64,000 nucleotides of DNA from an uncultured Bacteroidota bacterium (GTDB lineage Bacteria > Bacteroidota > Bacteroidia > JABEUT01), in assembly GCA_903863935.1 (NCBI GenBank), contig CAIPDV010000042.1, positions 163,371 to 227,370 of the forward strand. Direction: 5' to 3'. Numbering within the stretch: the stretch's first letter is position 1; every line of letters begins with the position of its first letter. Below are positions 41,773-51,249 of this stretch, one piece after another. Under the pieces are notes generated by a model. It was not told the origin of the DNA. It saw nothing but the letters and a program-made list of their open reading frames with translations, and did not search any database. The position numbers and the translations under genes are program-made.

Positions 41773-43728
41773 ATGCCGGTAACTGCTGGCTCAGAAATAA
41801 AAACGTATTGCGAAAGCCTTACCACTTATAAACGTCGCAAGAGTAGCGTTGTAAGCATTGGTGAGGTACCAATGGGTGGAGATTATCCGATCCGTATCCA
41901 ATCCATGACCACAACGGATACAATGGATACGATGGGTACCGTAGAACAATCCATCCGAATGATTGATGCAGGTTGCGACTATGTGCGTATTACGGCTCCC
42001 AGCCTGAAAGAAGCGGAAAACCTGCAAAATATAAAAAATGAACTTCGTAAAAGAGGATATAAAACTCCGTTGATTGCCGACATACACTTCACTCCGAATG
42101 CAGCTGAAATGGCCGCCCGTATTGTTGAAAAGGTACGTGTCAACCCGGGAAATTACGCCGATAAAAAAAAATTTGAACAGATAGATTATACCGATAATTC
42201 GTACGATGCAGAAATAGACAGGATACGCCAGCGTTTTGTACCATTAATAAAAATCTGTAAGGAATATGGTACTGCCATGCGAATAGGTGCTAACCATGGT
42301 TCATTGAGCGACCGGATCATGAGCCGGTATGGAGATACTCCGCTAGGTATGGTTGAATCGGCTTTGGAATTTTTACGCATTTGCGAGGAAAATAATTACA
42401 GACAAATAGTTCTTTCCATGAAAGCGAGCAACCCAATAGTAATGGTGCAGGCTTACAGATTACTCATTACGAAAATGAATGCGGAGGGTATGAACTACCC
42501 CTTGCATCTTGGGGTGACGGAAGCCGGAGAGGGAGAAGACGGTCGCATAAAATCGGCAGCCGGAATTGGAACATTGTTGGAAGATGGTATTGGTGACACC
42601 ATAAGAGTATCACTCACGGAAGATCCTGAATTTGAAGTTCCGGTTGCGAGAATGCTTGTCAGTCGTTATGAAAATAGAAAAGACCATGCTCCAATTCCTC
42701 CGATCATAAATCTTCCTTACTCTCCCCTTGAATATCTAAAACATGAAACTCGCTTAGCTTACAATATTGGTGGGAAGAACCACCCGAAAGTAATTGCGGA
42801 TTTTAGTGGAAAGAAGGAAACTATAACCCCAGCATCTCTTTTTGCAACTGGATACTCCTTTAATACAAATACTAGCAACTGGAAAGCAACCGATCAGGCC
42901 GCCGACTATATTTATTGTGGGGATAGTTTGATTGAATTTCCTTTACCACTTGGGCTTTTAGCTATTTATAATTATTCAATATGGAAGGAAAATAAACAAG
43001 ATTCAAGCTTTCCTTATTATAGCAGTATTGAAGAATATAGTAACTGTGAAGAAAAATCAAATGAACTTAATTTTGTCAGTTTAAAAATATCAGATATTGA
43101 AAAATCGCTCTTCCAAGAGTTAAATAAAGATACTTTACTTGTTTGGGTTATGGAAACGTCTAATCAGCATGGCATGGCCGAACAAAGAAGAATATTTATT
43201 GAACTTATCAATAAAAAATACAACACTCCCGTAATTATAAAAAGAGCCTACCCTAATGCCGCTACAGATGAGTTACGGTTATTTTCCGCAACCGATGCAG
43301 GTGCTTTACTAATTGATGGCATGGGCGAAGGAATCTGGCTAAAAGCCCCTATTCCAGCTGCAACGTTGAATAGTGTAAGTTTTGGAATTTTACAAGCCAC
43401 CCGAACTCGAATTTCCAAAACAGAATATATATCTTGTCCTTCATGTGGCAGAACACTATTTAATTTACAACAAGTAACAGCACAGATCCATGCTCGCACT
43501 TCTCATTTGAAAGGTGTTAAAATAGGCATAATGGGTTGCGTTGTTAATGGCCCCGGTGAAATGGCGGATGCCGATTATGGCTATGTTGGAACCGGTGTTG
43601 GAAAAATAACATTGTACAAAGGCAAACAGGTTGTACAGCGCAATATAGCCTCAGAACAGGCCGTGGATGCGTTAATCACACTGATAAAAGATAACGGTGA
43701 TTGGGTGGAAGTAGCAGACGAAAATTAA
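41773..43728 (+). CDS. ispG: 4-hydroxy-3-methylbut-2-en-1-yl diphosphate synthase, large form
   Basis: IspG (GcpE) reductively opens MEcPP to HMBPP, the penultimate MEP-pathway step. At 651 residues it is the long form with an insertion domain between the TIM barrel (about 15-300) and the C-terminal [4Fe-4S] domain (about 555-651), as in plants, chlamydiae and Bacteroidota; E. coli IspG is about 370. The barrel has IRIQSMTTTDTMDT and DIHFTPNAAEMAA. Cluster cysteines are in YISCPSCGRTLFN and GIMGCVVNGPGEMADADYG. The insertion (about 300-500) is the less conserved part. With ispH at the window start it shows the MEP route is used. Confidence 0.96.
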   Translation: MPVTAGSEIKTYCESLTTYKRRKSSVVSIGEVPMGGDYPIRIQSMTTTDTMDTMGTVEQSIRMIDAGCDYVRITAPSLKEAENLQNIKNELRKRGYKTPLIADIHFTPNAAEMAARIVEKVRVNPGNYADKKKFEQIDYTDNSYDAEIDRIRQRFVPLIKICKEYGTAMRIGANHGSLSDRIMSRYGDTPLGMVESALEFLRICEENNYRQIVLSMKASNPIVMVQAYRLLITKMNAEGMNYPLHLGVTEAGEGEDGRIKSAAGIGTLLEDGIGDTIRVSLTEDPEFEVPVARMLVSRYENRKDHAPIPPIINLPYSPLEYLKHETRLAYNIGGKNHPKVIADFSGKKETITPASLFATGYSFNTNTSNWKATDQAADYIYCGDSLIEFPLPLGLLAIYNYSIWKENKQDSSFPYYSSIEEYSNCEEKSNELNFVSLKISDIEKSLFQELNKDTLLVWVMETSNQHGMAEQRRIFIELINKKYNTPVIIKRAYPNAATDELRLFSATDAGALLIDGMGEGIWLKAPIPAATLNSVSFGILQATRTRISKTEYISCPSCGRTLFNLQQVTAQIHARTSHLKGVKIGIMGCVVNGPGEMADADYGYVGTGVGKITLYKGKQVVQRNIASEQAVDALITLIKDNGDWVEVADEN

Positions 43729-43756
43729 TCTTATTGATTTGAACAACTATCAAAAA

Positions 43757-44857
43757 ATGTATTTCAAAAACCTTGATGCACCAAGGTTTTTGGCATTTTT
43801 AGTGGTATTCGTAGAACATATTATTTTCACACAGGACAAGACAATAAGAGGTTCTTCAGCATTCGTTTTTTATGAAAAACATTTGAGTATAGGCGTTATT
43901 GGCTGGGATTTCTATACAGTATTATCTGGCTTTCTCATTACCTGGATAATTCTGGAAGAATATAATTTCACTTCTAAGTTCAGCCTTACTTATTTTTGGT
44001 TAAAACGCTGTCTGCGGATATGGCCACTTTATTTCTTAATGATAATTACAGGATTTGTAGTCATCTGGGTTGCAAGAAACTTTCTTGGAACGAATGTGAC
44101 TGATATGCCCCCACTCTCATGGTTGCTTACTTTCACACTCAATTTTTATATTGTAAAACACGGACAGAATTTTCTTTTTTTTCTCGTATTTTTCTGGAGT
44201 ATTTCTGTGGAAGAACAATGTTATGCAGCATGGGGAATCTTATTAAAATGGCTGAGAAAAGCATTTGTCCCGTTTTGTATTTTGCTGGTTGTCGCCTCCC
44301 TCCTATTCCGTATTCTGGCTTTAAATGATTCTTATAATCTCCACTTCAATTCTTTGAGTTGGGTGGGCAACTTTGCCGCCGGAGGATTGCTGGCCTACTG
44401 CTGCATTAACAGAAAAAATGTTTTTGAAAAATTTAAGAAAATGTCAGTTTGGCTGATTGCTGCCATATATTCGATCTTCATTATTTATATAGCCTTCTAT
44501 AACTATATTTACATGTCGCAAGTAATGACAGTATTAGAAAGGCTTATATCCACCTTGTTCTTTGGATTCATGATCTTTGAACAGACATTTTGCGAAAATC
44601 ATGTATTCCAATTTGGCAAAATCCCCTTCCTGAATTATCTTGGCAGGATCTCCTACGGGCTATTCTGTTATCATGGCCTGGTTATTCTCTTTTATAGCCA
44701 CATTACCCAACAACTACAAGGGATAAATAGCCCATTAGCTGTTTTTGTTATCAATCCCATTGCTATTTTTGCACTAACTATAATTATATCCGCTTTAAGC
44801 TACAAATACTTTGAGAGACCCATTATGGCTCTCAGGCATAAATACCAACCAGCATGA
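43757..44857 (+). CDS. Membrane acyltransferase (acyltransferase 3 / OafA-like)
   Basis: A 366-residue integral membrane O-acyltransferase with about ten hydrophobic segments. The N-terminal NLDAPRFLAFLVVFVEH corresponds to the family's catalytic-His first helix. FYTVLSGFLITWIILEE and FFWSISVEEQCYAAWGI are typical conserved loops. Such enzymes acetylate surface glycans or lipids. The ATG at 43757 is preferred over the TTG at 43739. Its stop overlaps the pssA start (ATGA), so it is translationally coupled to phospholipid genes, which hints at a lipid-related substrate. Confidence 0.88.
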   Translation: MYFKNLDAPRFLAFLVVFVEHIIFTQDKTIRGSSAFVFYEKHLSIGVIGWDFYTVLSGFLITWIILEEYNFTSKFSLTYFWLKRCLRIWPLYFLMIITGFVVIWVARNFLGTNVTDMPPLSWLLTFTLNFYIVKHGQNFLFFLVFFWSISVEEQCYAAWGILLKWLRKAFVPFCILLVVASLLFRILALNDSYNLHFNSLSWVGNFAAGGLLAYCCINRKNVFEKFKKMSVWLIAAIYSIFIIYIAFYNYIYMSQVMTVLERLISTLFFGFMIFEQTFCENHVFQFGKIPFLNYLGRISYGLFCYHGLVILFYSHITQQLQGINSPLAVFVINPIAIFALTIIISALSYKYFERPIMALRHKYQPA

Positions 44858-45564
44858 ATGCAATAAAACGTAATATCCCTAACGCCATCACTTGCCTGAA
44901 CTTACTTTTTGGGTGCATAGCTATAGTGTTGGTATTTCAAAACAGACTGCCTGATGCTTCATGGATGATTGTTTTTGCTGCCATTGCCGATTTTTTTGAC
45001 GGACTGGCTGCGCGAATACTTAAAGTGCATTCTCCTATTGGTAAAGAATTAGATTCCCTTGCCGATGTAGTTTCATTCGGGGTTGCACCGGGAATGATTA
45101 TTTACCATTTAATAGGCACCCATCCGTTTGATTGGGCTGGTTTGTTGATACCTATATTCGGCGCAATCCGCCTCGCCAGGTTTAATGTTGATACCCGCCA
45201 GACTTTCCATTTCATTGGGCTACCCATTCCTGCAAATGCTTTACTCATTGCTGCCTTCCCTCTCATTCTTCAGCACGATCAGTATTGGCATTCAATATAC
45301 CTTACCAATGTTACATTTTCCATCTGGTTTTTTATAGGCTTGGCAATTATTTGTTCAGGAATGATGGTTTCGGAAGTGAAACTTTTTTCACTTAAAATGA
45401 AAAACATGTCCTGGGCCAGTAATAAAACAAGATACAGCTTTGTTATTCTATCCTTAATTTGCTTTTTAATACTAAGCTACACGTCGGTTCCAATAATTAT
45501 GATCCTGTATGTCTTATTATCACTTATGTCAAAAAAATCGTTTGAAGATCCACCGGCAGTATGA
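44854..45564 (+). CDS. pssA: CDP-diacylglycerol-serine O-phosphatidyltransferase
   Basis: PssA makes phosphatidylserine, precursor of phosphatidylethanolamine, in the inner membrane. The 236-residue protein has the complete CDP-alcohol phosphotransferase signature: Asp46, Asp49, Gly50, Ala53, Arg54, Gly63, Asp67 and Asp71 in the right spacing. It has about six to eight hydrophobic segments. It overlaps the acyltransferase upstream and the lipid kinase downstream by four bases each, forming a tight lipid operon. Confidence 0.93.
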   Translation: MNAIKRNIPNAITCLNLLFGCIAIVLVFQNRLPDASWMIVFAAIADFFDGLAARILKVHSPIGKELDSLADVVSFGVAPGMIIYHLIGTHPFDWAGLLIPIFGAIRLARFNVDTRQTFHFIGLPIPANALLIAAFPLILQHDQYWHSIYLTNVTFSIWFFIGLAIICSGMMVSEVKLFSLKMKNMSWASNKTRYSFVILSLICFLILSYTSVPIIMILYVLLSLMSKKSFEDPPAV

Positions 45565-46457
45565 GTGAAAATATTTGTTTTATAATTAACCCTGTCTCCG
45601 GAACTGGCAAATGGAAAGGTATTGAGGAAAGCATCAAGAAATATCTCTCGCCTAAGTTTAATCCAATAATTCATTTCACAAAATATCATGGTCATGCTAC
45701 AATTCTTGCCGAAGATGCCGCAGAAAATTGTTCCATAATTATTGCAGTTGGTGGAGATGGAATTGTGAACGAGGTTGCGGCAGGTATGATGAGCACCTCA
45801 GCTGTTTTAGGCATTGTTCCTGCAGGTTCCGGTAACGCTGTGGCAAATCATTTTACAATTCCACATGGACAAAAAGAAGCTATTGAATGTATAAATGAAA
45901 TGCATATTTCAACTGTAGATACAGCAATTGTGAATGGTAAACATTTTATTGCTATTGCCGGGACTGGATTTGATGCTGAGGTTGCAGCCATGTTTGCCGG
46001 CAGTAAAAAACGGGGTTTTTTTACCTATATATATTTGTCAGCCAAAAAATATTTTACGTATAAACCTTCAGAATATGACATTATTGTAGATGGTAAAGAA
46101 TATCGTAAAAAGACTTTTGTAATAAGTGTGGCAAACAGCAGCCAATATGGCAACAACGCCTATATTTCTCCTGAAGCCAGCACCAAAGACGGGCTTCTGG
46201 ATGTTAGCATTATTAAACCATTCCCTACAGTTAAAGGCCTGTTACTTATTTGGAGATTATTCCGAAAAACACTGCATCATTCTACTTATTTTGAAAACAT
46301 AAAAGGGAAAAATATTTTAATAAGAAAGAGTAATACCAAAGAGCAGCTTTGTCTGCATTATGATGGTGAACCGGGCGGACTGGCTGATGAAATAAAGATT
46401 TCTGTTCTGCCAAAATCCTTGAGGATTATCACCCCTGAGGTACATCCGAGGTTTTAA
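45561..46457 (+). CDS. Diacylglycerol kinase-family lipid kinase (YegS/BmrU-like)
   Basis: A 298-residue soluble lipid kinase of the DAGK catalytic family, expected to phosphorylate diacylglycerol or a sphingoid-type lipid at the membrane face. Motifs are FIINPVSGTGKW (residues about 6-17), VGGDGIVNEVAAGM (nucleotide-binding) and GIVPAGSGNAVANHF. The C-terminal LHYDGEPGG strand also fits the family. It is coupled by a four-base overlap to pssA, so recycling of diacylglycerol into phospholipid synthesis is a reasonable guess. Sphingolipid-related kinases are also of this fold and many Bacteroidota make sphingolipids. Confidence 0.9.
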   Translation: MSENICFIINPVSGTGKWKGIEESIKKYLSPKFNPIIHFTKYHGHATILAEDAAENCSIIIAVGGDGIVNEVAAGMMSTSAVLGIVPAGSGNAVANHFTIPHGQKEAIECINEMHISTVDTAIVNGKHFIAIAGTGFDAEVAAMFAGSKKRGFFTYIYLSAKKYFTYKPSEYDIIVDGKEYRKKTFVISVANSSQYGNNAYISPEASTKDGLLDVSIIKPFPTVKGLLLIWRLFRKTLHHSTYFENIKGKNILIRKSNTKEQLCLHYDGEPGGLADEIKISVLPKSLRIITPEVHPRF

Positions 46458-46489
46458 TACCGGCATCCAATTTCATTTTAAATATAAAT

Positions 46490-46497
46490 TATATTTG
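46490..46497 (+). promoter_or_regulatory. TAnnTTTG box for the RDD gene
   Basis: TATATTTG lies 14 bases before the ATG at 46512. Confidence 0.6.
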
Positions 46498-46511
46498 TAA
46501 AAAAAATAAGT

Positions 46512-47021
46512 ATGGAAACAGAACAAGTACAAAACGAATATGCAGGATTTTGGGCTCGCTTTGCAGCCTATTTTATTGATGGTGCAATTACCTCAATCCT
46601 GGCTGTATATGTATTTTGGTTAGTGAGGGATGAAATGTCCTACTACTTTGCAGTACATCCTGAAGTTCTGAAAGCCCTTCAGGGACATACCGACGAACTC
46701 TCAAGTTATTCAAGCAGTTATGATTGGGAGAATAAATTCATGTATTACTATGCTATTTTCTTCGGAATTATATTCAACTGGATTTATTATGCCGGATTTG
46801 AATCGTCCCATTTAAGAGGCACTCCGGGCAAATGGCTGTTAGGCATTTATGTAACTGATATGGAAGGAAAGCGAATTTCGTTCGGCAATGCAACTGGTAG
46901 GCATTTCAGTAAAATAATTTCTGGCATTATTCTTTGTATTGGTTATATGATGGCGGGATTTACTGAAAGGAAACAAGCTCTGCATGATATGATTGCCGGA
47001 TGCCTGGTATGGAAAAAGTAG
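46512..47021 (+). CDS. RDD family membrane protein
   Basis: A 169-residue inner-membrane protein with three hydrophobic segments. The family's Arg and Asp residues are visible in YAGFWARFAAYFIDGAI; further typical motifs are RGTPGKWLLGIYVTDMEG and ALHDMIAGCLVWKK. Some RDD proteins act in ion or osmolyte transport, most are uncharacterised. An 88-residue central loop between spans one and two is rather long. Single gene. Confidence 0.88.
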   Translation: METEQVQNEYAGFWARFAAYFIDGAITSILAVYVFWLVRDEMSYYFAVHPEVLKALQGHTDELSSYSSSYDWENKFMYYYAIFFGIIFNWIYYAGFESSHLRGTPGKWLLGIYVTDMEGKRISFGNATGRHFSKIISGIILCIGYMMAGFTERKQALHDMIAGCLVWKK

Positions 47022-47122
47022 TCGGAGCCCCATTGGCAAACGAAGAAATATTGCACTCCATCTTAACACTTTACTGTTAGGGATGCCTTGGATCAGCCTA
47101 TTAAAAAATGTTAATGCCACCT

Positions 47123-47130
47123 TATCTTTG
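47123..47130 (+). promoter_or_regulatory. TAnnTTTG box for the gene at 47174
   Basis: TATCTTTG lies 43 bases before the ATG at 47174. Confidence 0.6.
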
Positions 47131-47173
47131 TAACTATAGCTATTCTGTATCGTTTATATTATAAACTATCCCT

Positions 47174-47893
47174 ATGGTAACACTTGGCGATAATTGGCTT
47201 ACTGAAAAGAACATCGATTTTGAATACAAAAAGTATGTGTTGCTTGCCTTTTTACAGCAGGTTGACAAGGATTTCGAACTGCAAAAGCTCTACCCATCAC
47301 TTCGGGAAATAATTAAGCACTACCGCCAGATGATGGCTATAAGAGAAAAGAAAGAGGAACTCTACAATGCTTTTCCATCCAAAGCAACGGATGTTGATTC
47401 GGAAAAAATGCAACTGGTTTATGAGAAAAATTTTTACGATAGTAAACTGATGCGTGAACTGGAAAATATAATTAACTTCTCTATTCCCCAATTGGAACAA
47501 CATTTTGCAGAAGGGAAGAAGATTTACGATGCCATCGAATCTCAATTGAATATATTTCCTGTTGGAGTTGTTCCATTGCGATCTAAAGAAGGCTACCTTT
47601 TTATCCGTGATGGAAAAAACGCAGACACCAAAGTATATGAATATGACATTAACTTGTTTGAACAGTCAGACGCGAAATACAGAGGTATACATACGGAATA
47701 CATTAAAACTTGGGAGGCTACTTTAAGCACCACTTACCAGAATATAAAACTTGAACTTCTCAAAGAAAAAGAAGACTTTCCAAACCCTGCCACATACGCT
47801 ATAGAAAGCGAATTGGTAGTTCCATTGGAAGAAACACTTTTGCCAATTGCGAAAAGGTGTTTATTAAAATATGTGGAAGGCAGTGTAGGATAA
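47174..47893 (+). CDS. Uncharacterised cytosolic protein
   Basis: Not recognised. The 239-residue protein has no signal peptide or membrane span. It is strongly helical and charged, with probable coiled-coil stretches at about 50-75 and 85-125 (REKKEELYNAFPSK, LENIINFSIPQLEQHFAEGKK). A short alpha/beta part follows (VGVVPLRSKEGYLFIRDGK). Coding character is good (own TAnnTTTG box, Bacteroidota-like codon use). The next gene, an exported protein, has a separate promoter. Confidence 0.8.
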   Translation: MVTLGDNWLTEKNIDFEYKKYVLLAFLQQVDKDFELQKLYPSLREIIKHYRQMMAIREKKEELYNAFPSKATDVDSEKMQLVYEKNFYDSKLMRELENIINFSIPQLEQHFAEGKKIYDAIESQLNIFPVGVVPLRSKEGYLFIRDGKNADTKVYEYDINLFEQSDAKYRGIHTEYIKTWEATLSTTYQNIKLELLKEKEDFPNPATYAIESELVVPLEETLLPIAKRCLLKYVEGSVG

Positions 47894-47901
47894 TTTATTA
47901 T

Positions 47902-47909
47902 TAAATTTG
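47902..47909 (+). promoter_or_regulatory. TAnnTTTG box for the gene at 47936
   Basis: TAAATTTG lies 26 bases before the ATG at 47936. Confidence 0.55.
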
Positions 47910-47935
47910 CCAATACTTCTAATCCAAAATCGAAC

Positions 47936-48769
47936 ATGAAATTTGGGATTTTAGGCTTCCTTTTATTTTCATCTTATTTCTGTTTTGCACAGTCCGAAAA
48001 ACTTCCTGCTACTAAAGAATCATTGATTACTGTTTCGGATGATTCCATAAACGCTAATTCTGCGGAGCTTGAGGGATTAGCAATAATTAACGATCCGGCC
48101 GGTTATGTGAGCATATACAAAGGAGATACTACTAGTAAGATTATCACCCGGCTTTTTAACGATGAGGTTTTTATGTTTTTATATGCTCCTTCAACAAGTG
48201 ATTGGGCAGAGGTTGGCTTTGAGCCGGAACTAAATAGCCTGGACAGTATTGAGAAAAAGTATTATTCGAAATTTATTAGACGTGGGGAGTGTATCGTAAA
48301 CGGGGATATTTGTCTGGATAAGTTTATTGCACTTTCTGCCTTGCCACACATTAATAATATTTCTATTACTGATACAATGCCTGAAAGGGAAATCTTGATT
48401 CAGAATGATACCGTTAAATTATTTGCCAAAGAAGCGCCGTTTGACATAAAAAAACACAAAATAAATTTGGGTAAGGATAGCATGCAAAAAATTGATGACA
48501 AAAAACCCTGGGGTAGTTTTGATATACCTAATAGGCAATTAGCTTCTATTAAACTTGAAATAAAAGGGAAACAGATTGAAATACCAGATAGTTCCTACAA
48601 CGACCTGTACGAACCGAACATGGAAACCTTTAAGGTCTGCTTCGATAAAAAAGGGAACATATATTTATATATGGATGGCAGCGATGCATGCTGCAGTTAC
48701 TACATTGCATGGATTATAAAAAAAGGAAAGTACTTAAAAAGATATGTGGAAATGAGCGGTTATAATTAA
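47936..48769 (+). CDS. Uncharacterised exported protein with SH3-like segment
   Basis: A 277-residue protein with a clear signal peptide (cleavage near YFCFAQ). Residues about 45-90 (NDPAGYVSIYKGDTTSKIIT to DWAEVGF) have the pattern of a bacterial SH3 domain (DPxGYVNxRxGxSTxSxVI...WxKV), which often binds cell-wall peptides; this is a pattern-level inference. The C-terminal part has a CDKKGN-like strand and MDGSDACCSYYIAWIIKKG with adjacent cysteines. The partner and role are unknown. Confidence 0.78.
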   Translation: MKFGILGFLLFSSYFCFAQSEKLPATKESLITVSDDSINANSAELEGLAIINDPAGYVSIYKGDTTSKIITRLFNDEVFMFLYAPSTSDWAEVGFEPELNSLDSIEKKYYSKFIRRGECIVNGDICLDKFIALSALPHINNISITDTMPEREILIQNDTVKLFAKEAPFDIKKHKINLGKDSMQKIDDKKPWGSFDIPNRQLASIKLEIKGKQIEIPDSSYNDLYEPNMETFKVCFDKKGNIYLYMDGSDACCSYYIAWIIKKGKYLKRYVEMSGYN

Positions 48770-48801
48770 CCTGATCATCTCTTATATCTCATAGTTTATA
48801 C

Positions 48802-49947
48802 CTATAACGTCCCTCTCCTAGCCTGTTCTCTTTCTATTGCCTCAAATAATGCTTTGAAATTTCCGGCACCAAAAGACTTTGCTCCTTTGCGCTGTATGAT
48901 TTCATAAAACACAGTGGGGCGGTCTTCTACAGGTTTGGTAAAGATTTGTAACAGGTACCCTTCTTCATCACGATCAACAAGAATCTTTAACTTTTTAAGG
49001 TCCTCAATATTCTCATCTATCTTTCCAATACGCTGGGTAAGGGTTTCGTCGTAATATGAATCTGGAGTTTCAAGAAATTCTATGCCTCTTGATTTCAGAT
49101 CTGTTACTGTTTCCAGAATATTTTCCGTTTGAATAGCGATGTGTTGCACGCCTCCATCCAAGTAGAAATCAAGGTATTCTTCAATCTGAGATTTCTTTTT
49201 GCCTTTTGCCGGTTCATTAATCGGGAACTTAATATAGCCGTTACCACTGCTAACAACCTTACTCATCAGGGCTGAATATTCAGTTGCAATTTGTTTATCG
49301 TCGAAAGTAATGAGAAGTTTAAAGCCCATTGTATCTTCATAAAATTTCACCCACTTGTTCATTTCGCCGAGCGGAACATTACCCACGCAATGGTCAATAT
49401 ATTTAAGACCTACAGGCTTAATTTTGAATTTTGATTTTGCTTCAACAAATCCAGGCAGGAAAGGGCCATTATAATTTTTCCGTTCAACAAACGTATGAAT
49501 AGTTTCACCATACGTAGCAATGGAGGCAGTTCTTACTTCTCCGAATTTATCTTTATGGGTTTGTGGCGGAAATACAGGCACAGCCCCTCTTTTAACAGTT
49601 TCGATAAAAGATTTTTCGGCGTCGTCAACCCAAAGTGCCAACACTTTTACTCCATCGCCATGTTTCAATACATGCTTTGAGATTGGATGCTCAGGATTAT
49701 GCGCTGTTGAAAGTACGATACGGGCTTTACCTTGTTGCAAAACATACGATGTTTTTTCTTTGTCGCCAGTTTCCAGACCAGAATAGGCAACCAATTCATA
49801 ACCCCAGGCAGCCTGATAATAATAAGCAGATTGCTTAGCATTACCTACATAAAACTCAATATAATCTGTACCATTAAGCGGAAGAAAATCTTCTCCTGCA
49901 TTTTTGTGTAATTCTTCTAATTTGTTTTCTACTTTTAGTGTTTCCAT
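48802..49947 (-). CDS. hppD: 4-hydroxyphenylpyruvate dioxygenase
   Basis: HppD converts 4-hydroxyphenylpyruvate to homogentisate in tyrosine breakdown, using Fe(II). The 381-residue protein has two VOC-type halves; the iron ligands are His186 (YIDHCVGNV), His269 (GGVQHIAIQT) and Glu349 (FYEIIQRKG). KSFGAGNFKALFEAIE closes the active site. hmgA, the next enzyme, lies 46 bases upstream on the same strand and is likely co-transcribed. Further enzymes of the route (maleylacetoacetate isomerase, fumarylacetoacetase) are not in the window. Confidence 0.96.
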   Translation of the reverse strand: METLKVENKLEELHKNAGEDFLPLNGTDYIEFYVGNAKQSAYYYQAAWGYELVAYSGLETGDKEKTSYVLQQGKARIVLSTAHNPEHPISKHVLKHGDGVKVLALWVDDAEKSFIETVKRGAVPVFPPQTHKDKFGEVRTASIATYGETIHTFVERKNYNGPFLPGFVEAKSKFKIKPVGLKYIDHCVGNVPLGEMNKWVKFYEDTMGFKLLITFDDKQIATEYSALMSKVVSSGNGYIKFPINEPAKGKKKSQIEEYLDFYLDGGVQHIAIQTENILETVTDLKSRGIEFLETPDSYYDETLTQRIGKIDENIEDLKKLKILVDRDEEGYLLQIFTKPVEDRPTVFYEIIQRKGAKSFGAGNFKALFEAIEREQARRGTL

Positions 49948-49993
49948 GTCAATTTATAAAGTTTGTAAAGTTCTTAAAGTTTATAAAGTCTTC

Positions 49994-51151
49994 TTATTCA
50001 AGCCAACTTTTGAAATATTTTCCATCATCCAGCTTCATAGCTTCCTCGGTCACCATTAATGGATGGAAAGTATCAACCATCACAGCCAGTTCTTGTGTTT
50101 CCTTTTTACCAATGCTCCTTTCCATTGAGCCCGGCGCAGGGCCATGTGGAATACCTTTTGGGTGCAATGTAATATGTCCTTGCTTAATGTCGTTTCGGCT
50201 CATAAAATCCCCATCAACATAATATAGCACTTCGTCAGAATCTATATTACTATGGTTATAAGGGGCAGGAATAGAATCAGGATGATAATCATACAAACGA
50301 GGACAGAAGGAACATACTACAAAATTATGCGCTTCAAAGGTTTGATGAACCGGCGGCGGCTGATGCACACGCCCGGTAATAGGTTCAAAATCGTGAATGG
50401 AAAAAGCATACGGATAGTTCATACCATCCCAACCCGCCACATCAAATGGATGATAGGCATATGTAAGTTCATGAAGTTTTCCCTGCTTTTTTATTTTTAT
50501 AATAAATTCCCCTTTTTGATCAATGGTTTCTAAATTTATTGGTCTGCGGATATCACGTTCACAATAAGGTGAATGCTCCAACAATTGCCCAAATTCATTA
50601 CGGTAACGCTTAGGTGAATAAATTGGGCTGAACGATTCTAAAAATAAAAGTCGGTTGTCTTCGGTTTCAAATTCAATTTGATAAATCATTCCCCGAGGAA
50701 TAATTAAATAATCTCCATATGAGAATGGCAATTGGCCCAAAAAAGTCCGCAAAACTCCTTTACCTCTGTGGATAAATATCATTTCATCGGCATCTGCGTT
50801 TTTATAAAAATAATCCTTCATGGATTTTCGAGGAGCTGCCAGTCCAAGATGAACATCATTATTGGCAAGCAATATTTTCCGGCTGTCCAAAAAATCGTTT
50901 TCGGCAGGAACTTCAAAACCTTTTAAAAGCATTGCCCTTATATTGTTTTGAACCGCAATTTTTGGGGCAACGTCTGTTGCTTTGCCAATTGCACTGACTT
51001 GTGTTGGTCGATGTAAATGATAAAGCAACGAAGACATCCCATGAAAGCCTTCCGTGCCGTAAAGTTCTTCATAATGATAACCTCCATCTTCCTTTTTAAA
51101 GATGGTGTGACGCTTATGCGGTATTTTACCTAACTGATGATAAATGGGCAT
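49994..51151 (-). CDS. hmgA: Homogentisate 1,2-dioxygenase
   Basis: HmgA cleaves homogentisate to maleylacetoacetate. The 385-residue product (ATG at 51151, MPIYHQLGKIPHKRHT) has a cupin-like core with DEMIFIHRGKG and GDYLIIPRGMIYQ. The iron-binding part includes PPPVHQTFEAHNFVVCSF and HPKGIPHGPAPGS. A GTG at 51172 would add seven residues but coincides with the promoter box. With hppD it forms a two-gene tyrosine-catabolic operon. Confidence 0.95.
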   Translation of the reverse strand: MPIYHQLGKIPHKRHTIFKKEDGGYHYEELYGTEGFHGMSSLLYHLHRPTQVSAIGKATDVAPKIAVQNNIRAMLLKGFEVPAENDFLDSRKILLANNDVHLGLAAPRKSMKDYFYKNADADEMIFIHRGKGVLRTFLGQLPFSYGDYLIIPRGMIYQIEFETEDNRLLFLESFSPIYSPKRYRNEFGQLLEHSPYCERDIRRPINLETIDQKGEFIIKIKKQGKLHELTYAYHPFDVAGWDGMNYPYAFSIHDFEPITGRVHQPPPVHQTFEAHNFVVCSFCPRLYDYHPDSIPAPYNHSNIDSDEVLYYVDGDFMSRNDIKQGHITLHPKGIPHGPAPGSMERSIGKKETQELAVMVDTFHPLMVTEEAMKLDDGKYFKSWLE

Positions 51152-51171
51152 GGGGTGTATGCTTAACAGCA

Positions 51172-51179
51172 CAAATTTA
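51172..51179 (-). promoter_or_regulatory. TAnnTTTG box for hmgA-hppD
   Basis: The minus strand reads TAAATTTG 20 bases before the ATG at 51151. Confidence 0.6.
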
Positions 51180-51249
51180 GGAATATTTCCCGAATCTCAT
51201 TGTATTAGTGTCCTACCTAATAATCAGACATTATCCAAAGGGTAGTTTT

